Source of the DNA: Natronosalvus hydrolyticus
Lineage (GTDB): Archaea > Halobacteriota > Halobacteria > Halobacteriales > Natrialbaceae
NCBI GenBank assembly: GCA_025517525.1
Contig: JAOPJZ010000011.1
Coordinates: forward strand, 1-64,000
Length of the DNA: 64,000 nucleotides
Direction: 5' to 3'
In this document: positions 44,172 through 53,341 of the stretch, one piece after another
Position numbering within the stretch: the first letter of the stretch is position 1
Layout: each line of letters opens with the position of its first letter
Program-made: the position numbers and the translations under genes
Notes under the pieces: model-generated
What the model saw: the letters and a program-made list of their open reading frames with translations, nothing else
Database searches by the model: none
Told to the model about the DNA's origin: nothing

Positions 44172-44266
44172 GCGGGTAAAGATGTGTAGCCGTTCGGGGG
44201 AACCTCGAGACCGTTCGTGAGCCGGACACCGAAACGACCGTAGGGCCTCGAGCCCTCTCTCGAGGT

Positions 44267-45364
44267 ATGCAGACAAGCGTCATCGAGTCGATTCACGACG
44301 AGCACGGCGCGACCTTCGGCGAGCGCGACGGCCGACGCGTCGTCGACCACTACGGCCGCCCCGAACGCGCCCACCGCGCGGTCAGAAACGGCGTCGGCCT
44401 CATCGAGTACGCCTACGGCGTGGTCGTCGTCGAGGGCGACGACCGCCTCGAGTACGTCGACAACGTCGTCTCGAACCGAGTGCCTGCGACCGACGGCAAG
44501 GGCTGTTATGCCCTGTTGCTCGACCCGCAGGGCCGTATCGAAAGCGACCTCTACGTCTACAACGCGGGCGAACGCCTCCTGTTGTTTACCCCACCTTCCC
44601 ATGCCGACACCATCGCGACCGACTGGGCTGAAAAGGTGTTTATCCAGGACGTCGAGATTCGCGACGCGACCGACGAGTTCGCCGTCTTCGGCATCCACGG
44701 TCCGATGGCGACCGAAAAGATCGCGAGCGTCCTCACCGGTCCGAGCACGCCAGACGAACGGTTCACCTTCGTCCGCGGTTCCATGGGCGACGCCGGCGTC
44801 TCCGTCGTTCGCACCGACGGCCTCACTGGCGAGGAGAGCTACGAGGTTATCTGTCACGCTGACGACGCCGCCCACGTCCACGACACGCTCTCCACCCAGG
44901 GGCTCAACGCGGCCCCCTTCGGCTACCGGACCTGGGATTCGCTGACCCTCGAGGCCGGCTCCCCCCTGTTTCAGCCGGACCTCGAGGGGACGATTCCGAA
45001 CGTCCTCGGCCTCCGCCTCGCGCTCGATTTCGAGAAGGGCTGTTACGTGGGCCAGGAGGTCGTCTCGCGGGTCGAAAACCGGGGCCAGCCAAGCCGACGA
45101 CTCGTGGGGCTGACGCTCGATCGGGAAACGGTACCAGACCACGGCGCGACCGTTTTCGACGGCGACGCCACTGTTGGCGAGGTATCACGGGCTGGCGTGA
45201 GTCCGTTGCTCGAGACGACCCTCGCGCTAGCGTTCGTCGAGTACGACCTCGCGACCGACGACCTTGCGGTGCGCGTCGACGGCGAGGATGTACCCGCCCG
45301 TCGGATCGACCTGCCGTTCGTCGATGGCTCCGAGCGGTCGGCTCGCGTGCCAACCTACGAGTGA
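44267..45364 (+). CDS. YgfZ/GcvT-like folate-binding protein (Fe-S cluster maintenance)
   Basis: A 365-residue GcvT-fold protein. The signature KGCYVGQEVVSRVENRGQPSRRL near residue 250, with the strictly conserved Cys, marks YgfZ rather than true aminomethyltransferase. The N-terminal VIESIHDEHGATF and LLLDPQGRIESDLYVY fit too. YgfZ helps assemble or repair [4Fe-4S] enzymes and binds tetrahydrofolate. It lies downstream of the acyl-CoA dehydrogenase, possibly co-transcribed. Confidence 0.88.
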   Translation: MQTSVIESIHDEHGATFGERDGRRVVDHYGRPERAHRAVRNGVGLIEYAYGVVVVEGDDRLEYVDNVVSNRVPATDGKGCYALLLDPQGRIESDLYVYNAGERLLLFTPPSHADTIATDWAEKVFIQDVEIRDATDEFAVFGIHGPMATEKIASVLTGPSTPDERFTFVRGSMGDAGVSVVRTDGLTGEESYEVICHADDAAHVHDTLSTQGLNAAPFGYRTWDSLTLEAGSPLFQPDLEGTIPNVLGLRLALDFEKGCYVGQEVVSRVENRGQPSRRLVGLTLDRETVPDHGATVFDGDATVGEVSRAGVSPLLETTLALAFVEYDLATDDLAVRVDGEDVPARRIDLPFVDGSERSARVPTYE

Positions 45365-45432
45365 GAGCGCTGTAGGTAACTGCGAGTGAAAACTATGTAG
45401 GTAACTGCCGATCAGGCAGGTGATTTTGCCGG

Positions 45433-46542
45433 TCAGAATCGACTCGAGAGCATCGCGCGCAGGTGGTCGAGCGACAGCGCCGATGTGGGTCGGTCCATGT
45501 GGACGCCGATTTCGCCCGCCGTGGCGGCGAGGCCGGCTCGCTGAACCGGTTCGGGCAACGAGTACGCTCGACGAAGCCAGTGGCCCAACCCAATTTCGCG
45601 CTCGAGATCATCTCGCCAGGCGCGTTCGTAGGCCTCGAGCGTCGCCGGACGGTCGGGGTCGATCTGCGCGATAGCGTGGTCGGCACAGGTCATCCCGTAG
45701 AGGATGCCGCCGCCGGTGAAGGGCTTGGTCTGGGCGGCAGCGTCGCCGACGAGAAACCCGCGACGGCTCGTGACCCGGTCGGGCGGGCCGACAGGGATAA
45801 CGCCCGAACAGCGGTGGGAAACCGCAACGTCGTAGCCATCGATCAGGTCGTCGAAGTGGGCACCGACGTGTTCGCCCGGCGGGGCAGCCAGCCCGTACTC
45901 GACGCCGGCCTCGCCGCGGGGGATTCGCCAGGCGAAGAAGGTGGGCGCGGTCAGATGGACGTCGACGAAATCGCCGTCGTCGACCTCGTCAGAGAACGCG
46001 AGTACGCCGTGTAACAGTTCGTCCGGTTCCGGTAACGAAAGCGCTTCCCGAACGCGTGAGCGCGGGCCGTCACAGCCGGCGACCAGTTTGGTCTCGAACG
46101 TCTTGGTGCCGTCGGGTCCGTTCGCCGTCACGACAACGCGGTCGTGGCGCTCTTGCACGTCGGTGACGGTGTGACGTTCTCGAACGTCCGCGCCCGCTTC
46201 GCGTGCGAGGTCGGCGAGGTGACGGTCCAGACCGACCCGGTCGATCACGTTCGAGACGACCGACTCCTTGTAAAACGCGTGGGAATCGACGCCCGTCCGG
46301 GTCTCGTAGTCGTGTGGCCCGCGAACGTGAAACCGTGCGCCGTACACCTCGTTCTGTAACAGCTCGTCTCGAGCATCCGCGCCCGTAAACGACCAGATGT
46401 CCGTGCTGACGTGTCCCGAACACGCCAGTGGCTCGCCGATCCGGCCGCCCTCGAGCGCGAGGACGTCGTACCCCGCCTCGGCACTTTGCCGGGCGACGCG
46501 CGCACCGGCCGGGCCGACGCCGACGACGACGAAATCGTACAT
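45433..46542 (-). CDS. Geranylgeranyl reductase family flavoprotein
   Basis: A 369-residue FAD enzyme: MYDFVVVGVGPAGARVARQSAEAGYDVLALEGG, then ACSGHVSTDIW, TKLVAGCDGPRSRVREAL, FFAWRIPRGEAGVEYGLA, and GFLVGDAAAQTKPFTGGGILYGM. These are the family blocks of digeranylgeranylglycerophospholipid reductases, which saturate archaeal lipid or quinone isoprenoid chains. ATG 46542 is used, divergent from the photolyase. Confidence 0.9.
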   Translation of the reverse strand: MYDFVVVGVGPAGARVARQSAEAGYDVLALEGGRIGEPLACSGHVSTDIWSFTGADARDELLQNEVYGARFHVRGPHDYETRTGVDSHAFYKESVVSNVIDRVGLDRHLADLAREAGADVRERHTVTDVQERHDRVVVTANGPDGTKTFETKLVAGCDGPRSRVREALSLPEPDELLHGVLAFSDEVDDGDFVDVHLTAPTFFAWRIPRGEAGVEYGLAAPPGEHVGAHFDDLIDGYDVAVSHRCSGVIPVGPPDRVTSRRGFLVGDAAAQTKPFTGGGILYGMTCADHAIAQIDPDRPATLEAYERAWRDDLEREIGLGHWLRRAYSLPEPVQRAGLAATAGEIGVHMDRPTSALSLDHLRAMLSSRF

Positions 46543-46675
46543 ACTGGATGACGTTTTCACCCGCGGACAAATAGCTTGCTCGGCTTCCGGAGGTTCGTCG
46601 TGCTGGAACTGATACCCACGGGAAGCCAAACTGGTAGGGCCACACCCCCTTGTGACTCGACGGCCGACTCTCGGT

Positions 46676-48052
46676 ATGGAACTGTGCTGGCACCGCCGAG
46701 ATTTGCGGACCCTCGACGCGAGCGCACTGGCCGGAGCCGCGGCCGACGGACCCGTCATTCCGGTCTACGTCGTCGATCCAGCTGTCGAAGTCGAACTGGG
46801 AACGCGACAGCGCGCGTTCGTCGGCCACACGCTCCAGGCACTCAGAGAACGGTATCGATCGCTCGACAGCGATTTGCTGGTTCGCCACGGCCCCGCCGAC
46901 GACGTCCTCGAGGAACTGGTCACGACCCACGACGTCGAAACGGTCCACTACGCTGCGGCCTACTCGCCTGCCAGACGCGACCAACAACAACAGGTCGACG
47001 ACCGCCTCGAGACGAGCCGCTACGTCGATACGGTCCTCGTCGATCCGGGGACACTCGAGTCGAGCTACCCGACCTACAGCCAGTTCTACCGCGACTGGCA
47101 ACGCGTCGAGAAACCCGAGCCGCGAGCCGAACCGGACCCCGCGTCGTTGGCCGCACTCGATGACGAAACCCCGATTCCGTTTCTGGACAACGACGTTTCC
47201 ATCCCCCTTCCAGACGCGGGACAGGTGGCTGCCCGCGAACGGCTGGATGCATTCTGTGCGAACGGGATTCGGACGTACGCGGCGACCAGAGACGACCTTC
47301 CGAGAGCGGTCGAGGAGCCGAACGGTGCGGTCTCACGACTGTCGCCGTATCTCGCCGTCGGCGCACTCGGCATCCGCACTGTCTGGCGACGAGTCGCCCG
47401 GCTGTACGCCGAAACCGACGGCGACACCCGAAAAAACGTCGAGAAATTCGGCTCCGAACTGGCCTGGCGCGAGTGGGCCTACCACCAGCTACAGTACAAT
47501 CCGGACCTGGCGACGACGAACTACAAGGCTCTCCCCGGCGAAATCGAATGGGGAAACGACGAAGACGACCTCGAGGCCTGGAAACGGGGCGAAACCGGTT
47601 ATCCGCTGGTCGACGCTGGAATGCGTCAGCTCGAAGCGGAAGGCTACGTCCACAATCGGCCGCGACAGGTCGTCGCGAGCTTTCTGACGAAACATCTGCT
47701 CGTCGACTGGCGCGTCGGCGAGCGTCACTTCCGCGAACAGCTCCTCGATTACGATCCCGCGACGAATCCCGCGAGCTGGCAGTGGATCGCCTCGACTGGC
47801 ACGGATTCGGTCGACATCAGAATCTTCGATCCCGTCAGTCAGCTCGCAAAGTACGACCCGGAGGGCGTGTTCGTTCACAATTACGTCCCCGAGCTAGCCG
47901 AGGTTCCCGCCGAAAAACTGGTCGACTGGCCGACGCTCTCGAGTGACGTTCGAAACGAAATCGCCCCCACATATCCGGACCCGATCGTCGACCGAAACGA
48001 TGCCTACACTCGCGCACAGCGCGTCTTCGAGCGGGCACTCGGCAAGCGGTGA
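46676..48052 (+). CDS. phr: Deoxyribodipyrimidine photolyase
   Basis: A 458-residue cryptochrome/photolyase. ELCWHRRDLRTLDASALAG opens the antenna domain, and the FAD-binding domain has KFGSELAWREWAYHQLQYNP, GYPLVDAGMRQLEAEGYVHNRPRQVVASFL, LLVDWRVGERHFREQLLDYDPATNPASWQWIASTG and FDPVSQLAKYDPEGVFVHNYVPEL. It repairs UV pyrimidine dimers by light. The sequence resembles class I CPD photolyases of haloarchaea. It is divergent from the geranylgeranyl reductase, 133 bp apart. Confidence 0.95.
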   Translation: MELCWHRRDLRTLDASALAGAAADGPVIPVYVVDPAVEVELGTRQRAFVGHTLQALRERYRSLDSDLLVRHGPADDVLEELVTTHDVETVHYAAAYSPARRDQQQQVDDRLETSRYVDTVLVDPGTLESSYPTYSQFYRDWQRVEKPEPRAEPDPASLAALDDETPIPFLDNDVSIPLPDAGQVAARERLDAFCANGIRTYAATRDDLPRAVEEPNGAVSRLSPYLAVGALGIRTVWRRVARLYAETDGDTRKNVEKFGSELAWREWAYHQLQYNPDLATTNYKALPGEIEWGNDEDDLEAWKRGETGYPLVDAGMRQLEAEGYVHNRPRQVVASFLTKHLLVDWRVGERHFREQLLDYDPATNPASWQWIASTGTDSVDIRIFDPVSQLAKYDPEGVFVHNYVPELAEVPAEKLVDWPTLSSDVRNEIAPTYPDPIVDRNDAYTRAQRVFERALGKR

Positions 48053-48072
48053 CATCTATCCCCTAAACGCCG

Positions 48073-48648
48073 TCAACAGTCGCTCGACTCCACGATCTCG
48101 AGGAGGTCCTCATTCCCATCGAATCGCTCGAGGAGGTCGCGGGCCCTGGCTCGAGTCGATTCGTCGACGACGACGTGGACCATCCCCTCGTCGGGTTGGC
48201 CGTAGACGATACTCGCCCCCTCCGGCGCGGCGAGCAGGGCAGGCAGGACCGCCAGGTCCTCCTCGCCGTCGACGAAAATCGTGGTCGGTTCCTGTGTCTC
48301 GAGTGCCTTCGCCAGCGCGGTGAGCAACGATTCGGTGAGCACCGCAGGTGGATTGGTCACGCACAGGGTGTGGCCTCCTTCGACCCCACGAACGACGCGG
48401 TCGATCTCCGCGTCGACGGCCTCGCGTTTGGTCTGCCCGTCGACCAGCGCGACGTCCGGCCGCCGGTCAGCTTGCAGGAGGTGGTAGGTAACGACGTCAC
48501 CGACCGCGATGAGCGGACCATCGACAGCCTCGAGCAACCGCTCGGCGTCGGTTTCGACCGGGCCCATGGGGTCTTTCAGTTCGTGACGAAGGTCTGCTGG
48601 CAAGGAAAGCTGTAACTCCGGGTCAGTCGGGTCGTCCGTATCCGTCAT
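48073..48648 (-). CDS. GTP-dependent dephospho-CoA kinase (DUF359)
   Basis: A 191-residue protein, LPADLRHELKDPMGPV then LIAVGDVVTYHLLQADRRPDVALVDGQTKR and GEEDLAVLPALLAAPEGASIVYGQPDEGMVHVVV. These are blocks of the archaeal DUF359 family shown in Thermococcus to phosphorylate dephospho-CoA with GTP, the last step of CoA synthesis. It lies 62 bp after spt4 in the conserved archaeal operon. Confidence 0.93.
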   Translation of the reverse strand: MTDTDDPTDPELQLSLPADLRHELKDPMGPVETDAERLLEAVDGPLIAVGDVVTYHLLQADRRPDVALVDGQTKREAVDAEIDRVVRGVEGGHTLCVTNPPAVLTESLLTALAKALETQEPTTIFVDGEEDLAVLPALLAAPEGASIVYGQPDEGMVHVVVDESTRARARDLLERFDGNEDLLEIVESSDC

Positions 48649-48710
48649 CGGATCACCATCCGCTGTCTACTGGCTCGGTTCGACGGCGCGAACGAACGCT
48701 CGAGGGTCGG

Positions 48711-48908
48711 TTACCTGACTTTGAGGGCATACGAACCCGGTTGGGTAACCTGCATCTCGCTTGCGATTTCGCTCTCTTCGGGATGGGCGATGACCACGTA
48801 GCCCGCCCAGTCTTCGGTCAGCGAGGACGACGCACACTGGTTACACGTCGTCTCGTCGGCCGGGTTGATGGCGTGACACTCCCGACAGGCCAGTCGGTTC
48901 GACGCCAC
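48711..48908 (-). CDS. spt4: Transcription elongation factor Spt4 (RpoE2)
   Basis: A 65-residue zinc protein: LACRECHAINPADETTCNQCASSSLTEDWAGYVVIAHPEESEIA. C-x2-C ... C-x2-C binds zinc; the DWAGYVVIxxPExSEIA block is diagnostic. It pairs with Spt5/NusG on RNA polymerase. It starts at GTG 48908, two bases after the rpoE stop. Confidence 0.95.
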   Translation of the reverse strand: MASNRLACRECHAINPADETTCNQCASSSLTEDWAGYVVIAHPEESEIASEMQVTQPGSYALKVR

Positions 48909-48910
48909 GG

Positions 48911-49483
48911 TTATTCACCTACCGGCACGTCTTCGCGTTTCTCGAGTTCATCGGTGAGCCAGCCGTGTTTGCCCAGGCCGGGCTGTTTGGCCGTCAGACC
49001 GATCTTCGAGTCACGCGGGTTGCGTTCGTCGATACTTTTTGTGACGATTCGCGCGCGAACAGCGTCGTCGACGCCGAGGGCGCGATCGGACTCGCTCGAG
49101 GCCAGTCGCTGGTTCTCCCGGTCGAACGAGAGGTATTCGTCTGAAATCTGTGAGACGTGGAGCAGTCCGTCGACGGGGCCGATGCCGACGAAGGCACCGA
49201 ACTCGACGACCTCGACGACCGTCCCGTCGACGACCTCCTGCATCTGGGGGTCGAACGTGACCGCGTCGAACTCGGCCTCGTAGTAGACTCCCGGTCGGTT
49301 CGGGAGGACCGTCCCTTCACCGATATCCTGAACCTCGGTGACCGAGACGACGCTTCCGACCTCCTCGTCCATCCGACCCTCGAGTTTGTCCTGCAACAGT
49401 CGCTTCACGAGGGCCGGCGAGACGTCGCCGAGCTCCTCGGGGGGCACTTCCACCGTATCCTTTAGTTTGACCCGTTTGTACAT
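48911..49483 (-). CDS. rpoE: DNA-directed RNA polymerase subunit E' (Rpo7)
   Basis: A 190-residue Rpb7 homologue. MYKRVKLKDTVEVPPEELG opens the tip domain, and an S1 OB domain follows: VVDGTVVEVVEFGAFVGIGPVDGLLHVSQI then IGLTAKQPGLGKHGWL. With Rpo4 it forms the polymerase stalk that helps open DNA and grip RNA. It starts the base after the PIN gene's stop. Confidence 0.95.
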   Translation of the reverse strand: MYKRVKLKDTVEVPPEELGDVSPALVKRLLQDKLEGRMDEEVGSVVSVTEVQDIGEGTVLPNRPGVYYEAEFDAVTFDPQMQEVVDGTVVEVVEFGAFVGIGPVDGLLHVSQISDEYLSFDRENQRLASSESDRALGVDDAVRARIVTKSIDERNPRDSKIGLTAKQPGLGKHGWLTDELEKREDVPVGE

Positions 49484-49903
49484 CTATGGTTGCGTTATTG
49501 CCAATTTGTTTCTCCCGCGTAATGCAAGTACCGGTATGTCCTGTTCGAGGACCCGGTCGCGTAGCGCGAGGTCGTTCGTGACGACGTAGTCGACCATGCC
49601 CTCACGGGCGAGTTCGACCAGGGCGTCGTCTGCGTACGATGCTTCCGTATCGACCACGAGACAGCGTTCGGTTGCCAGGTCGTGTCCGACGTTCGCCGCG
49701 GTGCCTTCCGCACCGCCGCGTTCGGACAGGCGCCTAAGTTCCTCGAGAACCGGCTGTGGGACGGTCGGCTCGAGTGGTTCGTCGCCGTTCGCATCGGAGT
49801 GTGAGACACCGCCGAGCAAACGATCGAGTTCGTCGAACAGTCGCACATCGAGTTCGACCGGCATCATCAGCGCGCTCGTATCGAGTGCAACCGTCGTGGT
49901 CAT
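49484..49903 (-). CDS. PIN-domain nuclease (FCF1/Utp24-like)
   Basis: A 139-residue PIN domain: VALDTSALMMPVELDVRLFDELDRL, then ERCLVVDTEASYADDALVELA, then VDYVVTNDLALRDRVLEQDIPVLALRGRNKLAI. The spaced Asp residues form the metal site. In archaea this gene always sits beside aIF2-gamma and rpoE and is grouped with rRNA-processing FCF1-type nucleases. It starts two bases after the aif2g stop. An acidic insert (HSDANGDEPLEP) is present. Confidence 0.9.
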   Translation of the reverse strand: MTTTVALDTSALMMPVELDVRLFDELDRLLGGVSHSDANGDEPLEPTVPQPVLEELRRLSERGGAEGTAANVGHDLATERCLVVDTEASYADDALVELAREGMVDYVVTNDLALRDRVLEQDIPVLALRGRNKLAITQP

Positions 49904-49905
49904 CG

Positions 49906-51138
49906 TTATCCCTGCAACGTGCCGAGGCCGATCAGCCGCCATCGGGCACCAATACGCCGGTTGATGGCGATTTTGGCACCTGGCTCGGCACAGACTGGCC
50001 GCTGTAACGACACCTCACACTCGCCGTCTCGAGCGCTGGTGACCGCGCCGACGGTCGTCGACGTGCCGACGGTCATCATCAGGGGTTCGCCCGTCGAAAT
50101 CTCGTCGATGGTCTCGCCGGCCTCCGCGCCGACGACGCGCTCGAGTAAGTCGACGCCCATGGTAAACTGGTCCCACGTTGGTGGGAGTGATCCCGGCGGT
50201 CCGGCGACCCGGCCCGCGAGGGCGTCACCTTTGGTGAGCGCGGGGTCAAGCGCGGTTCCGACCCCGAGCAATCCGCCTGGTGTCGCCGTCTCGACCGACT
50301 GACCCGCCGCCTGCAGCGAGCGAACCGTCGTCTCGATCGGAATGTACGTCGACTGGCCGCCCTCTTCGACCTGTCTGCCGGGGCGGATTTCGATCTCGTC
50401 ACCGATATTGAGCTCGCCTGCGACGAGGCTACCACCGAGGACGCCACCCATGAGGTTCTCGTGAGTGGTGCCCGGTTTGTTGATGTCGAAACTCCGGGCG
50501 ACGTGCATCCGAGGATCGACCGTCGGATCGCGTTCCGGCGTCGGAATCTCTTGTTCGATTGCGCCGATCAGGTAGTCGATGTTAACCTCCTGGCCAGCGG
50601 AGAGGGGAACGACGGGGGCGTCTTCGGCGACAGTTCCCTCGACGAACTCCTGAATCTGCTGGTAGTTATTCCGAGCGGTCTCGGCATCGACCAGGTCGAT
50701 TTTGTTCTGGGCGATGACGATGTTCTCGATCCCGATGATATCGAGCGCCATCAGGTGTTCTTCGGTCTGGGGCTGTGGGACGGGTTCGGATGCCGAAACG
50801 ACCAGCACCGCCCCGTCCATCAGCGAGGCTCCAGAGAGCATCGTCGCCATCAGGGTTTCGTGCCCCGGGGCGTCGACGAACGACACGGTCCGAACGGGCT
50901 CGCTTGCCGAGCCGTCCGGACACTCCTCCTCAACGGTGAAACATTCAGGTTCGTCGACGTCGGGACAGCGACGGAACGTCGCGTCCGCATAGCCCAGCCT
51001 GATCGAGATGCCGCGTTTCATCTCTTCAGAGTGCTGGTCGGTCCACGAGCCACTCAGCGCCTGTACCAGGGTCGTTTTCCCATGGTCGACGTGGCCGACG
51101 AGTCCGATGTTCACCTCCGGTTGTTCATTTTCTGCCAT
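49906..51138 (-). CDS. Translation initiation factor 2 subunit gamma
   Basis: A 410-residue GTPase. [21 protein letters not shown] is G1, then [17 protein letters not shown] (G3), [13 protein letters not shown] (G4). A Cys-rich zinc loop [19 protein letters not shown] and the beta-barrel [23 protein letters not shown] complete it. It delivers Met-tRNAi to the ribosome with alpha and beta. It heads the operon aif2g-PIN-rpoE-spt4-dephospho-CoA kinase. Confidence 0.96.
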   Translation of the reverse strand: MAENEQPEVNIGLVGHVDHGKTTLVQALSGSWTDQHSEEMKRGISIRLGYADATFRRCPDVDEPECFTVEEECPDGSASEPVRTVSFVDAPGHETLMATMLSGASLMDGAVLVVSASEPVPQPQTEEHLMALDIIGIENIVIAQNKIDLVDAETARNNYQQIQEFVEGTVAEDAPVVPLSAGQEVNIDYLIGAIEQEIPTPERDPTVDPRMHVARSFDINKPGTTHENLMGGVLGGSLVAGELNIGDEIEIRPGRQVEEGGQSTYIPIETTVRSLQAAGQSVETATPGGLLGVGTALDPALTKGDALAGRVAGPPGSLPPTWDQFTMGVDLLERVVGAEAGETIDEISTGEPLMMTVGTSTTVGAVTSARDGECEVSLQRPVCAEPGAKIAINRRIGARWRLIGLGTLQG

Positions 51139-51449
51139 AAGACGGATAGTAATTGTACTAGGGGTTCCGCTCTGCGATTGATAAACCTACTGTTCTGGGC
51201 GCGCCAAATCCGCCACAGTGCGTGCGAGCCCGCAAAAAAGCGACCGCGACAGTGCTCTCGAGAGAGTACACTCGAGCGGTATATCGACGTTACGCTCGCA
51301 GACACTCACGGTACGCTCGCGGAAACTCAATGTCAGACGGACTTAGTGGTTCGTCAACGCTTAATACGGTCGGTCGTAACTATTTAACGGTGATCCCTAT
51401 ACGGGTGGGCAGTCACCGGGAAGAGACGACACCCGACCGTATGAGGAGC
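51139..51449. other. Region upstream of aif2g
   Basis: About 310 bp, both flanking genes on the minus strand. It holds an imperfect direct repeat, TTACGCTCGCAGACACTCA at about 51290 and TACGCTCGCGGAAACTCA at about 51312, and a palindrome CTCTCGAGAGAG near 51255. These may be promoter control elements of the translation operon. No gene. Confidence 0.45.
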
Positions 51450-53228
51450 TTAGCTACGGGGGCGCACTCGCCCGAGGAGAGCGGCCACAAGCACAGCCAG
51501 CGCGACCATCGCCGTCGCGGTGCCGAAGCCTGGAACGGCATCGCCGACCGAAGAGCCGTCCGTGTCGCCCGTTTCGAGTTCGTTCGAGTCGACTCCATCG
51601 TCGGTTTCACCGGCCCCCTCATCGACGCCCGCTCCTGAATCCGTCCGGTCGCTCGCTGCCTCGAGTTCAACGGTCAGCCCCGCATCCAGTGTCGAAGCAT
51701 GGTCCGAGCCATCCTGCACGCGCAACGCGTATTCGCCGGCCTCGAGCGTCTCCGGAACCGGTCCCGAAAGCTCGAGCGCCACGCGCTCGCCGCCCTCGAG
51801 CGAGACCGTCCGTGAATCGATGACCGTCTCGCCGATGACCAGAGAGACGGTGTCCTCGACCGGCCGCGGGTCGTCGTTTTCGATCACGGCCGTTAGCGTC
51901 AGGGACTCACCGGCAGCGGCGGTTTCGGGTCCCGAGACGTCGATCACCTCGAGCGTGCCCTGGCCCGAAAGCACGATTCGCTGTGTCGCAGTATGGGTCT
52001 CGCCATCCACCGTAGCGTAGAGCGTGACAACGGGCGACCAGTTTCCGTCGTCGGGCAGTTCGAAGGTGGTCGTCGATCCCGTCGCGTCGATCTCGCCGTC
52101 GCCGGTGTAATCCCAGGCAAATGTCACTGCGGCCGGGTCGTCCGCAGGATACCACGTCCGGTCGAGCGCCTCGACCACCGCGGGCGTCCGGGCATCGAGG
52201 GTAATCTCGTCACCGGGTTCAGGCTCGAGTGGAGTGTGCGTAAACGCGGGCAACACCGCCCCACCCTCGAGCAGTCGCTCGCGCTGACTCTCGAGTTGGC
52301 CGTCGAACTCGGCTCTAAGTGTGGCGTAGGATTCGCCCGTTTCGGCCTCGAGCGCGTCCACGTTGCCCTCGAGGTACATGGCGTCGAACGCTGACCGGCC
52401 GTGGTTTGCGAGCACGTACTCGACGAACAGCGCCCGTTCGGCGTACTCGGTGCTGCTCACGGGATACGGCGTCAACTCGATGGCGTCGGCATCGAATCTG
52501 GCGTTGCGCTCGAGCGCCGCCGGCGAGGCGTCGAGGTACTTTGCGGTACCCTCGATGAACGCCCCTTCACCCGGTGCAGGTGGTGAGAGGTGACTCAACG
52601 GCGACCAGTGTTCGCGCAACTGTATCGTGTGGACGAGTTCGTGGTGGAGCACCGACCGCTGGTCGGTCGAGAGCCACACGCGATTGAGCGGGTCGACACA
52701 GCCGATAGCATCACACGGCTGGTCGGCCCGCGGCCCGACGATGATCCGTGTTCGCTCTGCGGGCAACTCGAGGCCGAATTTCTGGTGGAGTACGACGTAG
52801 TGGTCGTCGGCGATGGCTGCAATCGATTCGGCCGCCCCCTCGTACTCCTCGTGATAGGTGATCGTGAAGTACGTCGTCTCGATGGTGCCATCCTCGGCGG
52901 GGTCACCGTCGTCTGGGTCGGTCGCCTCGTCGTGGACCATCCTCGCGAGCGGGTGACTAGAGCTGGTATCCGTCTCGAGTCTGGCGTTCGAGTCAGTTGT
53001 CACGACCGTGACGCTCGAACCAGTTGTCGTGAGGGCGGCGTTCGAACCAGTTGTCGCGAGGGCGGCGTTCGAACCAGTTGTCGCGACCGTGGCGTCGGAT
53101 TCTTGATCGGACCACACGTCCATCGGTGCCGTCGGTGTCGCCCCAGCCGTTCCCAGGAACAAACCAGCACCACAGAGAGCGACGATCACCACGGCCACCC
53201 ACAGGGCCACTCCCCCGAATCGAGTCAT
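51450..53228 (-). CDS. Secreted gluzincin-like metalloprotease with PKD-like and CARDB-like domains and PGF tail
   Basis: A 592-residue exported protein. Signal peptide 1-30, then four Thr/Ser-rich 9-residue repeats (TVATTGSNA-type, about residues 47-84) that look like an O-glycosylated stalk. The domain that follows has HELVH (196-200) and FIEGTAKY (Glu226), the H-E-x2-H plus E of gluzincins. A PKD-like domain (FAWDYTGDGEIDATGSTTTFELPDDGNW) and a CARDB-like domain (IDVSGPETAAAGESLTLTAVIEN) precede PGFGTATAMVALAVLVAALLGR, a clear PGF-CTERM archaeosortase signal. Substrate unknown. Transcribed away from the aif2g operon. Confidence 0.85.
   Translation of the reverse strand: MTRFGGVALWVAVVIVALCGAGLFLGTAGATPTAPMDVWSDQESDATVATTGSNAALATTGSNAALTTTGSSVTVVTTDSNARLETDTSSSHPLARMVHDEATDPDDGDPAEDGTIETTYFTITYHEEYEGAAESIAAIADDHYVVLHQKFGLELPAERTRIIVGPRADQPCDAIGCVDPLNRVWLSTDQRSVLHHELVHTIQLREHWSPLSHLSPPAPGEGAFIEGTAKYLDASPAALERNARFDADAIELTPYPVSSTEYAERALFVEYVLANHGRSAFDAMYLEGNVDALEAETGESYATLRAEFDGQLESQRERLLEGGAVLPAFTHTPLEPEPGDEITLDARTPAVVEALDRTWYPADDPAAVTFAWDYTGDGEIDATGSTTTFELPDDGNWSPVVTLYATVDGETHTATQRIVLSGQGTLEVIDVSGPETAAAGESLTLTAVIENDDPRPVEDTVSLVIGETVIDSRTVSLEGGERVALELSGPVPETLEAGEYALRVQDGSDHASTLDAGLTVELEAASDRTDSGAGVDEGAGETDDGVDSNELETGDTDGSSVGDAVPGFGTATAMVALAVLVAALLGRVRPRS
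52983..53090. repeat. Four tandem 27-bp repeats in the protease gene
   Basis: Units at 52983-53009, 53010-53036, 53037-53063 and 53064-53090, each like GGCGTTCGAACCAGTTGTCG plus a short tail, differing by 0-5 bases. They encode the 9-residue Thr/Ser repeats. In-frame unit length allows copy number to change without breaking the gene. Confidence 0.85.
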
Positions 53229-53341
53229 TCGTCCTGATACTCAGGGCTCACTACCAAAACCGTTTGTCTCGGTTCACCGCTCGAGCCCCACTCGAGAATC
53301 GTCAAGCACACTCGAGAGTAGTCACTCACACTCGGGATCCG

